A stretch of 64,000 nucleotides of DNA from Hevea brasiliensis (GCF_030052815.1 NC_079493.1:64446109-64510108); one strand, 5' to 3'; counted from the stretch's first letter, positions 22,892-36,580 are shown. The notes: a model not told the origin generated them from the letters alone. Made by a program: numbers and translations.

Positions 22892-24730
22892 TGTGACACC
22901 CCTTACCCGCTTCATCAGATAAATGAGCAAGAAGTGCCACATTCAAGATCAAGCACCCTATCTTGTATTATCATGTCCATTGTAAACTTTTAATATCCTT
23001 TAAAAGCATGTAATCCATGTGTAGAATTTTTTTTTTATATATAACTTATTTCTGTGGAGACCCGGACAGAGCCTCCTTTGTTTTATTAGCATCTGGCGGG
23101 TTTCACAAATCACCTGTTAACATGTTTATATTCATTTCACACATTTCCAAATCATATTCTCCTTTATCATATCATTCACAATTATTTATGAGATCTCAAA
23201 AGTATCATCTATTGCATTCATATAGAAATTCATAGATAATAAATTACAAGTTTTCATTATAATCTCAAAGTTTAGTTACAATCCAAATGAAATACATCAT
23301 GTTTTAATGTACAATGAACAAAAGAACAAAATCTAGACATACATGGGCCCTACCAATAAAATACAAAAGACTGAGGTGACTCTGGATGGTGGCAGATCTA
23401 GTCGAGCTCGCTGCAGCACTATCAGTGCCGCCATCGCACGCTTCTGATCGGTCTCCAATACTTACACAATGGAAAACCAATGCGCTAAGTATAATGCTTA
23501 GTGGTGCATAATTTATAATAACAATAACTAACAATTGAAATAATAACGACAATTCATAATTTCTGGGTCTTTTACATTTTCATTGCATTTTGGAAATAAT
23601 TAAAATTATTGGGATCTTTTCTGTTTACTTATTGTATATTAAGTCTTAATTAATCATTATTAACGCCCAAGAAACCTATAACAAATTATAAAAGTCGATG
23701 TAAGGAAGTATACTAGTTAGACAATCATATGTCTATCCAAAGATACATCGGCCATGTCGTGCATGAAGCTTGGCGTGCATTTAAGCCAGATATAATATTA
23801 GGCACATTGGCCAATGGCCAGGCATAAAGCCTGTAGAACAATCATGTCAGACATATTTTATCTGTTAATGATTATTCCTATGGGCAGTACTGCTATCTGT
23901 AGTCCCTAATTGGTATAACAATTGATCCAAATTAAATAAATAAGTCTAGGTATACTATGGGCAAATAAACATTATCACTTATTTACTTGAAATGTTCATG
24001 TCAATTTATAGTGGGAAAATAGGTCCCACATACCCCTTTCATGTGACTTAGTGTTTAATGGCTTGTTAGGGTTGATTTCCTACCATAAATAATTTATCTT
24101 ATGAACCTTTGTTTAGGTTCAGTTTTTGTGTCATTCTTTTACCTATCCATTTGATTAGCTTGTAGCCACTATTTGGCCACACTTCCTTCATGGAAGTTGT
24201 TCCCCTATGTCTAATCTTTATTTTTCCTTTTTAAATCATGTCAATTTGAATTTAAAACTCAAGTTATGGTTGGATAACCATAACTGACTCATTTCTAGAT
24301 TCTAGTTCCTTAACTAGGCAGCTTTTGGACTTAAATTTTACCTAATTAATGGAACATGTTGCAGTCACATTTAGGGAGAGTGATCTTCATAGAAATTGTT
24401 GTCCTATGTCTTATGATCATTGAGAAATTTAAATCATAATTTTTCAAGTTTTGTGGAATTATTTATGGGCAATTAACTGACCTAGACTCATACACTAGTG
24501 CCAACAGGTGTTCAGTTTGGGTCAGTGACTGTAGGTCACTCTTTAAGGTTCTTAATTTCATAATTTGGGGAAGGTTCCTAAAACAAAGTTGGATCCCTAT
24601 TTCTTAGGTTTCTGGAAAGGTATGGCTCATCCCAATTGGATTTTTCTAGTGGGAGTTATGACTAAAAGACTGTTCTAGGGTCAAGTAAAGTTAGGTCAGA
24701 TTCCAGGTTTTGATACAGTGACTTGTTCTA
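22892..24730 (-). mobile_element. Family B-related LTR fragment 2 (3' part)
   Basis: Begins TGTGACACCCCTTACCCG at 22892, an LTR 3' terminus on the minus strand, and follows the general B order (the block 'aagtataatgcttagtggtgcataat' at about 23486-23512, then the region with 'aggcataaagcc' at 23820). It differs enough from fragment 1 to be a sub-family. It is cut off at 24730 by the family A array. A piece of the same sub-family sits in plus orientation at about 62390-62690. Confidence 0.75.
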
Positions 24731-27700
24731 TGTAACACCCCTATGTTCGGTAGTGCGTTCTGCTGTTCCGGTGACCAGTGTGGTCCGGACAACTAGGATG
24801 GCTAGAGCTACACTTCGATATGAGTGAGGAGACATAAAATAATGAAATACAAGAAAAGGAAATACAAGAAAAACAAAGGAAAAATAATAGCAAAGAAATG
24901 TAACCAAGTTAAGCGAGCCGGGAAACCTAGCGATGGGTGACCGCACCGGGAAGTCACGGCGTGTACCGTTGACTGGCCCTGGACTGCGGGGAACCCTGGA
25001 AAACATTTTTAGGACATAAATAGACCCTTATTGAAGTATAAATCTCATTAGAAAGATTAAAGAAAAATTAAATAATTAGTACAAAGAAAAGTGAGAAATC
25101 GAAAATGCATAAAATACTTGTTAATAAAAATCGGGAATGCCACCCGAACAGGGGCATTATGGTCATTTGACATCCCGAAGTGTCTTTTGACCTAAATGTC
25201 CATTAAAAATAAATAATATTACACTTAGAAAATGAAATGAAAAATTAATTTGGTGGTACCTAAAGTAAATAGCTAAAATCATGGGTTAATGTGGGATTAA
25301 GTGAACAATTAGATTATTATATGATTTAAACCTAGTTAGTGGACCACTATAGGATTAATTAAACACTAAATGGGGCTGATGTAAGTCCACTATCTCCAGC
25401 AGCAACTTCATCTTCCCCATTTTCCCATCCAAGCCGAAATGAAGAAGTGAAGAATCCACCATTAACGTTTTCATGCAAGCTCTCATAACTCTCCATTTTC
25501 AACTCCAATCCCTTAAGTGGCTTCATGAAAGTTTGTCTACTCATCACAAGGAAGAGTTTGATACCAAATTTGAGAAGTTTAAGCAAGGTTTAACAAGCTC
25601 CAACCATAAGGTAAGTTAGTGTTTTTGAAGATAGCTTTGTTAAGTTTTGTGTGCATGTTATGGGTGTTGGTTTTATGAAGGAAAATTTTGAGTTTGAAGA
25701 GTTATTGTTGTGTTCATTTTGGACAGCCATGGAGTCATGTATTTGATGAGATATTTGTGCATATATTTGATGAGAAATGGTGTTGATCATGATGATTTAA
25801 TAACCTAGTGAATTACTTCATGTTTATATGGTGATTTTGGCACTTGGATGAGAATTGATGAATTGTAGGGCAATGTGGTGTTGAAGAAGGTTTTCGGCAG
25901 CTTGGGGACACTTGAATAAATGTATATATTCATGGAAGTGTTGGCAGAATGTTGACATAGAAGAATTGATGAATGTGTATATAAATTAGTAGTGAAAATT
26001 ATATGTAATGATTAGGTGTATTTATGTACATATATTGCTAAATTTGGACTTTGTGGTTTAGGGTTGTATTTGATGTATTGAGAATATTTGTATTCTGTCC
26101 AAATTGACCATAGTAAGAAGTGATAAATGAATATGGAATGGTATAAAATCAGAATTAGGTATGGGGATTTAAAGTAGAGCAAGTTAAATGTGTGTTTGAA
26201 TTGGGGTTTTAAAGGCATATAGGGCAGTGTGCAAATAGACCAATAAGTTTAAATGTGTAACCTCAATTGGTATGAGACTAATTGAGGTGAAACTAGGCAC
26301 AAAATGTGCCAACTTTCATTGAGAAAACATACCAAAATTCTGCTTGCAAGGTGACCTAAGAAAATGACCAATTCGGATTAGGTGCAATTAGGACCTGAAA
26401 AATGACCAATTGGGCAGCAGTGAGTGTTTAGGCCATAACTCACTCAAACCAGGTCCAATTGACCTGAAATTTTAACCAAGAATAGTTAAGACCCATACCT
26501 ACAAGTCTTATGAAGACACCAAAGCCCAGAAATGACCATAAGCAAGTCAAACAACTTGCACAAGTTCGGGTCCAAAAACTGGCCGAACCAGAGTTGACCA
26601 AATTGACCTAAAATTGACCTAAATTGGTGCCATTTGACCAGCAGTAGTATAGTGACCATAACTTGGTCTACTTAACTCGGATTGACCTGAAATTTTGCAC
26701 CACGGTCCATAAGACCTAGATCTACAAGTTTGTAGTTTCGACCGAGACCCGAAAACTGAGGGAACTAGGTCGTCCGGCTAGGTCAAACCAGTATCCCTGG
26801 ACCAAAGAAGTTGCATTAAAATGCACTAAACAAGGAAACGAGTTTGGTAAAACGTACCAACCCTAAAATACTATCGAATATGATATATTAATAATGTTAA
26901 GACCTAATTTACCTAGAAAACATCGAGGGTCGATATATGGGTTGATTAGGCAATAAAGGTATTCAGTGAATTGTTTATCGAACATTATCGTTAGAGACAA
27001 TTTAATTTAGTACTGAAACACTCCAAATTGTGTTTCTCGCCACTAAAGACTCAGTGGAAAGAGAAGGAAACACCGAGTCCGCACTAGAGACAAACATCGA
27101 GGTTTGTGCACAACAACTGCTTTCTTTTGAATTATTTTCAATTGAAATAAATATTGACTATTTGTATATTATTGTTTTAAATTGTGGAAATGTGTTTGAT
27201 GGAAACTTATTGATTGAAAAACATTGTGAATGGTTTGAAACTGTGAAAAAAATTATTTGAATGATATTGATGGATACTTATTGATTGAAAAGCATTGTAA
27301 ATGGTTTTTGTGGAAATTGAAGTGAATTACGAATTGTGTTGCCATTTTGTGAATGAAATTATAACTTTGGAAATTTATTGGATTCTTCGGATCATTTGAA
27401 TAAAATGTTTGTAATTGTTTTGATTCACAATTGGCATGACATCACATTATGTTCCTCCTCCATTAATGGGGTGAGTGTGATTATTCCTCCCTCTTTGACT
27501 TATCACCGGGTGAGTATGATTATGTTCCTCCCTCTTGACTTCCCAGTCTGAGGTGAGTGTAGATGAGTACTCATTATTCAGCTAGCTTCCTCCCTCATTG
27601 ATTTCGATTATTGGGGTGAGTATGTCTTGTCGTGGTGTACAACACGGCATATATAGAAAAATTTGTGTCATGACCTAAATTGTGTTATTGATTGGCAACA

Positions 27701-28795
27701 TTGTATTATTCAGTTATTTGATCGAATTGTGTTATGGATTTGCAAAACGATATTATTCAGCTTATTTGATCGAATTGTGTTATTGATTTGCAAAACGATA
27801 TTATTCATTATTTGATCGATTGTGTTATTGATTTGCAAAACGATATTATTCAGCTTATTTGATCGGATTGTGTTATTGATTTGCAAAATGGTATTATTCA
27901 TTATTTGATCAAATTGCGCATTGATTGGAAAAAACTATGTTATTCAAGAATTTGAGCAAATTGTGTATGAATTGGCAATACGGTATTCTTAAACTATTTG
28001 ACTAAATTGTGTTATTATGAATTTTGAAAATTTGTGAATTGGAGTATAAATTCCTTATGACATTCATTGTCTAGAATTTAACAATGGTTTTAAGTATCCA
28101 CTATTGATATGATTTATGAAGTTTGATTAAAAATTTTATTTAGTTAATGTTGTGCACCATCGAGACATTGTCTCAAATGATAGCTTTCATTGCCGTCGCA
28201 GTAGAGAGACAGACAGGGCACAGACTAGGTCGCTAGTACATCCAAATGAGGGATTACTCCGTATAATGAGTATACCAATATTTTGCATTTTGTAATCAGA
28301 ATGTATGACCACCGTATGTACATATTGTTTTGGTTTGAGCTTGTAAATTCAAATTGTAACTTGAGGTTGTAAAATAATTATGAGTTATTTTGACTTATAA
28401 AATTGTATTATATTTCCTATATCTCACTTTTGAAAAATCACTGTGGATTTGAGTTGAGAAATATGTTGTATTGAGAAAAATGTTGGAGTTGAGATTTGGA
28501 AAATAATTGAAGTGCTTTTTACAGGTTTTCTGAAGAACTGTTTTATCCAAAATACAGATGGCATTCTGCAAAAATTTTTACAGAAATTCCAAATAATTCA
28601 AATGTGTTAGTTCTATCACTTCAGATCAAAAAGGTTTTTAACACCTGTAAATAGTGCTCACCACTGTAAAAGAAGTAAGAAAAGTTTTTAAAATCCCTTG
28701 TAGTATATTTAATGGGTTATCAGTAGACGGAGTTGGTAATTCATTAGGTATACTATGGGATCATGTTATGCCTTACAGAGGGGTAGGGTGTGACA
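24731..28795 (+). repeat. Array LTR 1 (about 4.07 kb)
   Basis: Starts TGTAACACCCC and ends GTGTGACA. Contains the tandem repeat at 27671-27990 and the conserved hairpin at about 26260-26284 (one arm mutated here). No genes. Confidence 0.92.
27671..27990. repeat. 46-bp tandem repeat in array LTR 1 (7 units)
   Basis: Units of 40-48 bp with core TTATTTGATCGAATTGTG and CAAAACGATATTATT. The middle units are nearly identical and the outer ones are diverged. LTR 2 has one unit fewer. Confidence 0.88.
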
Positions 28796-28802
28796 TGTTT
28801 AG

Positions 28803-28814
28803 TGGTATCAGAGC
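28803..28814 (+). promoter_or_regulatory. Primer binding site (tRNA-iMet), array unit 1
   Basis: Exact TGGTATCAGAGC, 7 nt inside LTR 1. Confidence 0.93.
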
Positions 28815-28982
28815 AAAGTTTTTAAATTATGTTTTCACATGTTATTTGAATATTCTTTCTTCGTAGTACAACTGCTCAATATCATTGTTTGATACATACA
28901 GTACATTACATTATAAATATGCACTAACGGAGGAAATCTCCTTGTGTTACTTGTTTAGAGATCTAAGATCCTCGCATTGACC

Positions 28983-30090
28983 ATGGAAGAGGGTGATCGC
29001 TCAATGATCAATCTATTAAGGCCGAGGTGCAAGGGGATGCCCCACTTACATAATGTCGTTGGTTCAAAGAAGACTACCGCATCACTGCAGCTTCTGCCGG
29101 TTCGCCAAAGCAGACACCGCAATGTTCCAACAAATGGATGGTAACGCGCCTACTCAAGTCCCAATACGGACACAACAGGTACAACCACAGACTCCTACGA
29201 GGCAAGATGACAAATTGATGAAATATGGGGCTACAGAGTTTAAGGGGACAGCAGATCCCCTAGAGGTCGAATAAGTTGGTTAGAGAGGATGGATAGGGTA
29301 TTCAAGAAACTACATTGCATAGAGGAGCTCATATTTGAATACTCAAGATCTTTGTTGTGGGGATGCTTATGATGGTGGAAAACCATTCCCCACACCGTAG
29401 AACTGCAGGCTAACCTGGAGTGACTTTCTCAGTGGAATTCAGTAAATATGTCCCCGATGCTTATGTAGACCGTGGTCGCAAGAGTTCCTAAGTCTCAAAC
29501 AGGAGCAGATCGCTGGTCAATATGAAAGGAAATTTTTCCGCCTAAGCCATTATGCAAGAAGTCTACTTTCTACCAAAGGGAGAGATGTAAGAGGTTTGAA
29601 ACCGGCTTGAAGCCTAGTATCGATTACAAGTGGTCTGATTCAAACATAACAACTTTTCTCGAACTTATTTCTCAAGCACTAGAATTAGAAAGAATTGAAT
29701 CAAGCGCTCTTGAGAAAAAGAAATCGAGAAGATAGAAAAGAGGGAAAGTCAGCAGTAGTTCTAGTGGTCCTACGGAAAGAGGAAAACTTTGGGGATACGC
29801 AGAGATAGTAAGAAGTCCGGTAGAGATAGATCTTTTGGACGTAAACCACCTCGATCGGATCAAAGAAACTCAACAGAAACCCAGAATGCGCTGTCGATCG
29901 ACTTTGTGAAACTTGTGGTAAACCACATAGTGGGGTATGTTATAGAGCCGTAGGAGCATGTTTTAACCGTGGAGAGACTGCCATTTTGCTAGGGATTGTG
30001 TAAATCCAGTCGCTCGATCATTAACTACACCAAAGGGATCAACACAAGTTTCTAACCCAAAGAGTTCACCATCGCTAGTAGAGGTAGAGG
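28983..30090 (+). pseudogene. Gag remnant, array unit 1
   Basis: Begins MEEGDRS at 28983, like element F gag, and keeps LMKYGATEFKGTADPLEVE at 29214-29274, followed out of frame by a MDRVFKKLHC-like phrase (29289-29318) and further on by the zinc-knuckle region (about 29905-30000, CETCGKPHSG then CFNRG, where the family has CFNCG). An arginine-glycine-rich stretch follows (30065-30105). At least a dozen stops or frame changes; many differences from unit 2 sit at CAG, CTG or CG sites and could be sequence errors. Confidence 0.82.
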
Positions 30091-30119
30091 TAGAGGTAGG
30101 GGTAGTACACCTAGAAGTC

Positions 30120-31257
30120 GAGATCGTGAATCACCATAGAACAGGTGATGCTCCACTGGAGTATACGCTATACCATGTAAAAGAGACTGAGACTTTTGAC
30201 ATCATTGCCGGTACTTTCTCAATTGGTAACTAAGATATATATATATGTATTATCTGACCTGGAGTCTGCATACTTTTATGTTAGTGTTAGAACTATATGT
30301 TCTATTGTTATTCTTTTACAGGGGAATAAATTTTGATGCATTAGTGATTGGCCCTTTAAGATAAGGATTGTGATAATAAGTGAAATTAGTTTTGAAAGAG
30401 TTTATCGGCGAAAAGTATTTTCTAACACACCATAAATTATAAAGCTAATTGGCGAGCCTACTTAATGTGAGGCAAGAGGACGTAAAAGTAAGATGCAGTA
30501 ATGGAAGTGCTCTAGATGAGGGCAAGGAGGTTATCATAGAAATTGCTAATGGATATTGTAATCGTAATAAGATTCAATATCGTTGAATTCAAAAAGAATA
30601 AATGATAACAAAGTTTGATCTGGGATGTATCGTAGTAACTATGCAATGTTCTTGATGTTTATACTGTAAGCTGCAGATTACAGTACTGACTTGAGATTAT
30701 TGTGTAGAGCTACGTACTACCCGATAGTATACCCAGATAAGAATAGTTACCAACGGTATCTGCTTTGGTATAGTTATGCCGTGACATAATTTAATTGTTA
30801 GAAATAAGTTTGAAAATCCTACTTAGGATCTAAAACTTAAAAGTTAGAATATCGAAAGGTTATAGTTCAAGACAAAAGAACTAAGTTATAGAATATTGAT
30901 AGATAAAAAGAGTTATGGAAGTAGAGATTTGAACAATGATTCATATATAACAAAGAACTATTACGAGTGTGAGGAAGACTATGGATTAGAATGGTCGAGG
31001 ACCCATGATCGATGAATGATTCTAAGATGACCTCAAGGGTCATTCAAGAAGGAACATGAACCAAATATTAGACAAGACAATAGTAAGAAGAAATTGGTGT
31101 TATACAAACAAATCAAACATTGTATTAGATTGTTAAAAGACTTATACAAATTTGAGAAAAGAAGGTTATACGATCGTATAGAAAGGAGAAAATAAACGCA
31201 TTTACGATTATTGTAAGATGGATATCGGGTAAAAATTTCGTGGACGCAAATTTATTT
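30120..31257 (+). other. Protease scraps and non-coding internal DNA, array unit 1
   Basis: A few protease phrases remain (TETFD-like near 30188-30205 and a decayed active-site strand near 30250). From about 30340 to 31190 no coding similarity is visible and no RT, RNase H or integrase core occurs. A block at about 30640-30800 is also found at 63115-63270. The last bases (31200-31257) read like the tail of a chromodomain pol frame (GKNF, then EIYLR-like). Confidence 0.65.
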
Positions 31258-31269
31258 AAGGGGGAGAAT
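31258..31269 (+). promoter_or_regulatory. Polypurine tract, array unit 1
   Basis: AAGGGGGAGAA directly before the TGTAACACCCC of LTR 2. Confidence 0.88.
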
Positions 31270-34200
31270 TGTAACACCCCTATGTTCTAGAGTGCTCGTT
31301 GTTCCGTGACCAAGGTGGTCCGGACAACTAGGATGGCTAGAGCTACACTTCGATATGAGTGAGGAGACATAAAATAATGAAATACAAGAAAAGGAAATAC
31401 AAGAAAACAAAGGAAAAATAATAGCAAAGAAATGTAACCAAGTTAAGCGAGCCGGGAAACCTAGCGATGGTGATCAGACTGAAGTCACTGTACCGCTGAT
31501 CTGCCTCGACTACGGAACCCCTGGAAAACATTTTTAGGACATAAATAGACCCTTATTGAAGTATAAATCTCATTAGAAAGATTAAAGAAAAATTAAATAA
31601 TTAGTACAAAGAAAAGTGAGAAATCGAAAAACAGACAAAATACTTGTTATCAAAAATCGAATGCCACCCGAACAGGCATTATGGTCATTTGACATCCCAA
31701 GTGTCTTTTGACCTAAATGTCCATTAAAAATAAATAATATTACACTTAGAAAATGAAATGAAAAATTAATTTGGTGGTACCTAAAGTAAATAGCTAAAAT
31801 CATGGGTTAATGTGGGATTAAGTGAACAATTAGATTATTATATGATTTAAACCTAGTTAGTGGACCACTATAGGATTAATTAAACACTAAATGGGGCTGA
31901 TGTAAGTCCACTATCTCCAGCAGCAACTTCATCTTCCCCATTTTCCCATCCAAGCCGAAATGAAGAAGTGAAGAATCCACCATTAACGTTTTCATGCAAG
32001 CTCTCATAACTCTCCATTTTCAACTCCAATCCCTTAAGTGGCTTCATGAAAGTTTGTCTACTCATCACAAGGAAGAGTTTGATACCAAATTTGAGAAGTT
32101 TAAGCAAGGTTTAACAAGCTCCAACCATAAGGTAAGTTAGTGTTTTTGAAGATAGCTTTGTTAAGTTTTGTGTGCATGTTATGGGTGTTGGTTTTATGAA
32201 GGAAAATTTTGAGTTTGAAGAGTTATTGTTGTGTTCATTTTGGACAGCCATGGAGTCATGTATTTGATGAGATATTTGTGCATATATTTGATGAGAAATG
32301 GTGTTGATCATGATGATTTAATAACCTAGTGAATTACTTCATGTTTATATGGTGATTTTGGCACTTGGATGAGAATTGATGAATTGTAGGGCAATGTGGT
32401 GTTGAAGAAGGTTTTCGCAGCTTGGGGACACTTGAATAAATGTATATATTCATGGAAGTGTTGGCAGAATGTTGACATAGAAGAATTGATGAATGTGTAT
32501 ATAAATTAGTAGTGGAAATTATATGTAATGATTAGGTGTATTTATGTACATATATTGCTAAATTTGGACTTTGTGGTTTAGGGTTGTATTTGATGTATTG
32601 AGAATATTTGTATTCTGTCCAAATTGACCATAGTAAGAAGTGATAAATGAATATGGAATGGTATAAAATCAGAATTAGGTATGGGGATTTAAAGTAGAGC
32701 AAGTTAAATGTGTGTTTGAATTGGGGTTTGAAAGGCATATAGAGGGCAGTGTGCAAATAGACCAATAAGTTTAAATGTGTAACCTCAATTGGTATGAGAC
32801 CAATTGGAGGTGAAACTAGGCACAAAATGTGCCAACTTTCATTGAGAAAACATACCAAAATTCTGCTTGCAAGGTGACCTAAGAAAATGACCAATTCGGA
32901 TTAGGTACAATTAGGACCTGAAAAATGACCAATTGGGCAGAAGTGAGTGTTTAGGCCATAACTCACTTAAAACAAGTCCATTTGACCTGAAATTTTAACC
33001 ATGAATAGTTAAGACCCATACCTACAAGTCTTATGAAGACACCAAAGCCCAGAAATGACCATAAGCAAGTCAAACAACTTGCACAAGTTCGGGTCCAAAA
33101 ACTGGCCGAACCAGAGTTGACCAAATTGACCTAAAATTGACCTAAATTGGTGCCATTTGACCAGCAGTAGTATAGTGACCATAACTTGGTCTACTTAACT
33201 CAGATTGACCTAAAATTTTGCACCATGGTCCATAAGACCTAGATCTACAAGTTTGTAGTTTTGACCGAAACCCGAAAACCGAGGGAACTAGGTCGTCTGT
33301 TAGGTCAAACTAGTATCCTGATCCAAAGAAGTTGCATAAAAATGCACTAAACAAGGAAACGAGTTTGGTAAAACGTACCAACCCTAAAATACTATCGAAT
33401 ATGACATATTAATAATGTTAAGACCTAATTTACCTAGAAAACATCGAGGGTCGATATATGGGTTGATTAGGCAATAAAGGTATTCAGTGAATTGTTTATC
33501 GAACATTATCGTTAGAGACAATTTAATTTAGTACTAAAACACTCCAAATTGTGTTTCTCAGTTACTAAAGACTCAGGGAAAGAGAAGGAAACACTGAGTC
33601 CAGACTAGGAGACAGTCATCAGAGGTTTGTGCACAACAACTGTTTCTTTTGAATTATTTTCAATTGAAATAAATATTGACTATTTGTATATTATTGTTTT
33701 AAATTGTGGAAATGTGTTTGATGGACACTTATTGATTGAAAAACATTGTGAATGGTTTGAAACTGTGAAAAAAATTGTTTGAATGATATTGATGGATACT
33801 TATTGATTGAAAAGCATTGTAAATGGTTTTTGTGGAAATTGAAGTGAATTACGAATTGTGTTGCCATTTTGTGAATGAAATTATAACTTTGGAAATTTAT
33901 TGGATTCTTCGGATCATTTGAATAAAATGTTTGGAATTGTTTTGATTCACAATTGGCATGACATCACATTATGTTCCTCCTCCATTAATGGGGTGAGTGT
34001 GATTATTCCTCCCTCTTTGACTTATCAGTCTGGGGTGAGTATGATTATGTTCCTCCCTCTTGACTTCCCAGTCTGAGGTGAGTGTAGATGAGTACTCATT
34101 ATTCAGCTAGCTTCCTCCCTCATTGATTTCGATTATTGGGGTGAGTATGTCTTGTCGTGGTGTACAACACGGCATATATAGAAAAATTTGTGTCATGACC

Positions 34201-35272
34201 TAAATTGTGTTATTGATTGGCAACATTGTATTATTCAGTTATTTGATCGAATTGTGTTATGGATTTGCAAAACGATATTATTCAGTTATTTGATCGAATT
34301 GTGTTATTGATTTGCAAAACGATATTATTCAGTTATTTGATCGGATTGTGTTATTGATTTGCAAAATGGTATTATTCAGTTATTTGATCAAATTGCGTCA
34401 TTGATTGGAAAAAAACTGTGTTATTCAGTAATTTGAGCAAATTGTGTATGAATTGGCAATACGGTATTCTTAAACTATTTGACTAAATTGTGTTATTATG
34501 AATTTTGATAATTTGTGAATTGGAGTTTAAATTCCTTATGACATTCATTGTCTTGAATTTAACTATGGTTTTAAGTATCCACTATTGATATGATTTATGA
34601 ATTGTGATTTAAAATTGTATTTGGTTAATGTTGTGCACCACTGAGACATTGTCTCAGCGATAGCTTTTCATTGCCGCAGTAGAGAGACAGTATGCAGCAG
34701 ACTAGGTCGCTAGTACATCCAATGAGGGATTACTGGTATAATGAGTATACCAATATTTTGCATTTTGTAATCAGAATGTATGACCACCGTATGTACATAT
34801 TGTTTTGGTTTGAGCTTGTAAATTCAAATTGTAACTTGAGGTTGTAAAATAATTATGAGTTATTTTGACTTATAAAAATTGTATTATATTTCCTATATCT
34901 CAGCTTTTGAAAAATCACTGTGGATTTGAGTTGAGAAATATGTTGTATTGAGAAAAATGTTGGAGTTGAGATTTGGAAAATAATTGAAGTGCTTTTTACA
35001 GGTTTTCTGAAGAATTGTTTTATCCAAAATACAGATGGCATTCTGCAAAAATTTTTACAGAAATTCCAAATAATTCAAATGTGTTAGTTCTATCACTTCA
35101 GATCAAAAAGGTTTTTAACACCTGTAAATAGTGCTCACCACTGTAAAAGAAGTAAGAAAAGTTTTTAAAATCCCTTGTAGTATATTTAATGTGTTATCAG
35201 TAGACTGAGTTGGTAATTCATTAGGTATACTATGGGATCATGTTATGCCTTACAGAGGGGTAGGGTGTGACA
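31270..35272 (+). repeat. Array LTR 2 (about 4.0 kb)
   Basis: Serves as 3' LTR of unit 1 and 5' LTR of unit 2. Near-identical to LTR 1 except for a scrambled stretch at 31467-31520, scattered small differences, and one fewer tandem unit at 34196-34470. The hairpin (32783-32809) has arms CCTCAATTGG and CCAATTGGAG around 7 nt. Confidence 0.92.
34196..34470. repeat. 46-bp tandem repeat in array LTR 2 (6 units)
   Basis: Same core as at 27671-27990 with one unit fewer. Confidence 0.86.
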
Positions 35273-35280
35273 TGTTTTAG

Positions 35281-35292
35281 TGGTATCAGAGC
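35281..35292 (+). promoter_or_regulatory. Primer binding site (tRNA-iMet), array unit 2
   Basis: Exact TGGTATCAGAGC, 8 nt inside LTR 2. Confidence 0.93.
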
Positions 35293-35461
35293 AAAGTTTT
35301 TAAATTCTGTTTTCACATGTTATTTGAATATTCTTTCTTCGTAGTACAACTGCTCAATATCATTGTTTGATACATACAAGACATTACATTATAAATATGC
35401 ACTAACGGGAGGAAATCTCCTTGTGTTACTTGTTTAGAGATCTAAGATCCTCGCATTGACC

Positions 35462-36580
35462 ATGGAAGAGGGTGATCGCTCATGATCAATCTATTAAGGC
35501 CGAGGTGCAAGGGGATGCCCCAATTCTACATAATGTCGTGGTTCAAAGAAGACCACCGCAGCATCTGCAGCTTCTGCTCGGTTCGCTCAGCAGACAGCTG
35601 CAATGTTCCAACAAATGTATGGTAACGCGCCTACACAAGTCCCAATACGGACACCAGTGGTACAACCAAAGTCTCCTACGAGGCAGTATCACAAAGTGAT
35701 GAAATATGGGGCTACAGAGTTTAAGGACAGCAGATCCCTAGAGGTGAACAAAGGTTAGAGAGGATGGATAGGGTATTCAAGAAACTACATTGCATAGAGG
35801 AGCTCATATTTGAATACTCAGTATCTTTGTTACAGGGGGATGCTTATGACTGGTGGAAAACCATTCCCACAATGCAGTAGAACTGCAGGCTAACTGGAGT
35901 GACTTTCTGTGGAATTCAGTAAATATGTCCCCGATGCTTATGTAGACCGTCTGCAAGAGTTCCTAAGTCCAAACAGGGAGCAGATCGGTGGCTGAATATG
36001 AAAGGAAATTTTTCGCCTAAGCCATTATGCAAGAAGTCTACTTTCTACCAAGAGGAGAGATGTAAGAGGTTTGAAACCGCTTGAAGCCTAGTATCGATTA
36101 CAAGTGGTCGGATTCAAACATAACAACTTTTTCAACTTATTTCTCAAGCACTAGAATTAGAAAGAATTGAATCAAGCGCTCTTGAGAAAAAGAAATCGTA
36201 GAAGATAGAAAAAGAGGGAAAGTCACAGAACAGTAGTTCTAGTGGTCCCACGAAAGAGGAAAACTTTGGGGATACGGCAGAGATAGTAAGAAGTCCGGTA
36301 GAGATAGATCTTTTGGACGTAAACCACCTCGATCGGATCAAGAAACTCAACAGAAACCAGAATGCGCTGTCGGATCGACTTTGTGAAACTTGTGGTAAAC
36401 CACATAGTGGGGTATGTTATAGAGCCGTAGGAGCATGTTTTAACCGTGGAGAGATCGCCATTTTGCTAGGGATTGTGTAAATCCAGGTCGCTCGATCATT
36501 AACTACACAAAGGGATCAACCCAAGTTTCTACCCCAAAGAGTTCACCATCGCTAGTAGAGGTAGAGGTAGAGGTAGGGTA
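35462..36580 (+). pseudogene. Gag remnant, array unit 2
   Basis: Homologue of 28983-30090 with a different set of frame changes. Keeps SIKAEVQGDAPILHNVVVQ (about 35490-35546), the MKYGATEFK block (35699-35725) and the zinc-knuckle region (about 36380-36470). Neither unit has an open gag; because the two copies are broken at different places, some breaks may be sequencing errors. Confidence 0.82.

Noticed and set aside
25359..25790. Antisense open frames of 75 and 66 aa repeated identically in all three array LTRs (also 31880-32311, 38377-38808), with a 120-aa one in LTRs 2 and 3
   Set aside because: They lie antisense within non-coding LTR sequence, have no recognisable domain, and are identical only because the LTR copies are young.
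27671..27990. Regularly spaced repeats resembling a CRISPR array
   Set aside because: Whole units are repeated head to tail with no unique spacers; the sequence is a plant LTR minisatellite.
28803..28814. TGGTATCAGAGC repeats as a possible tRNA gene or regulatory repeat
   Set aside because: Their place just inside LTR ends and complement to tRNA-iMet explain them as primer binding sites.
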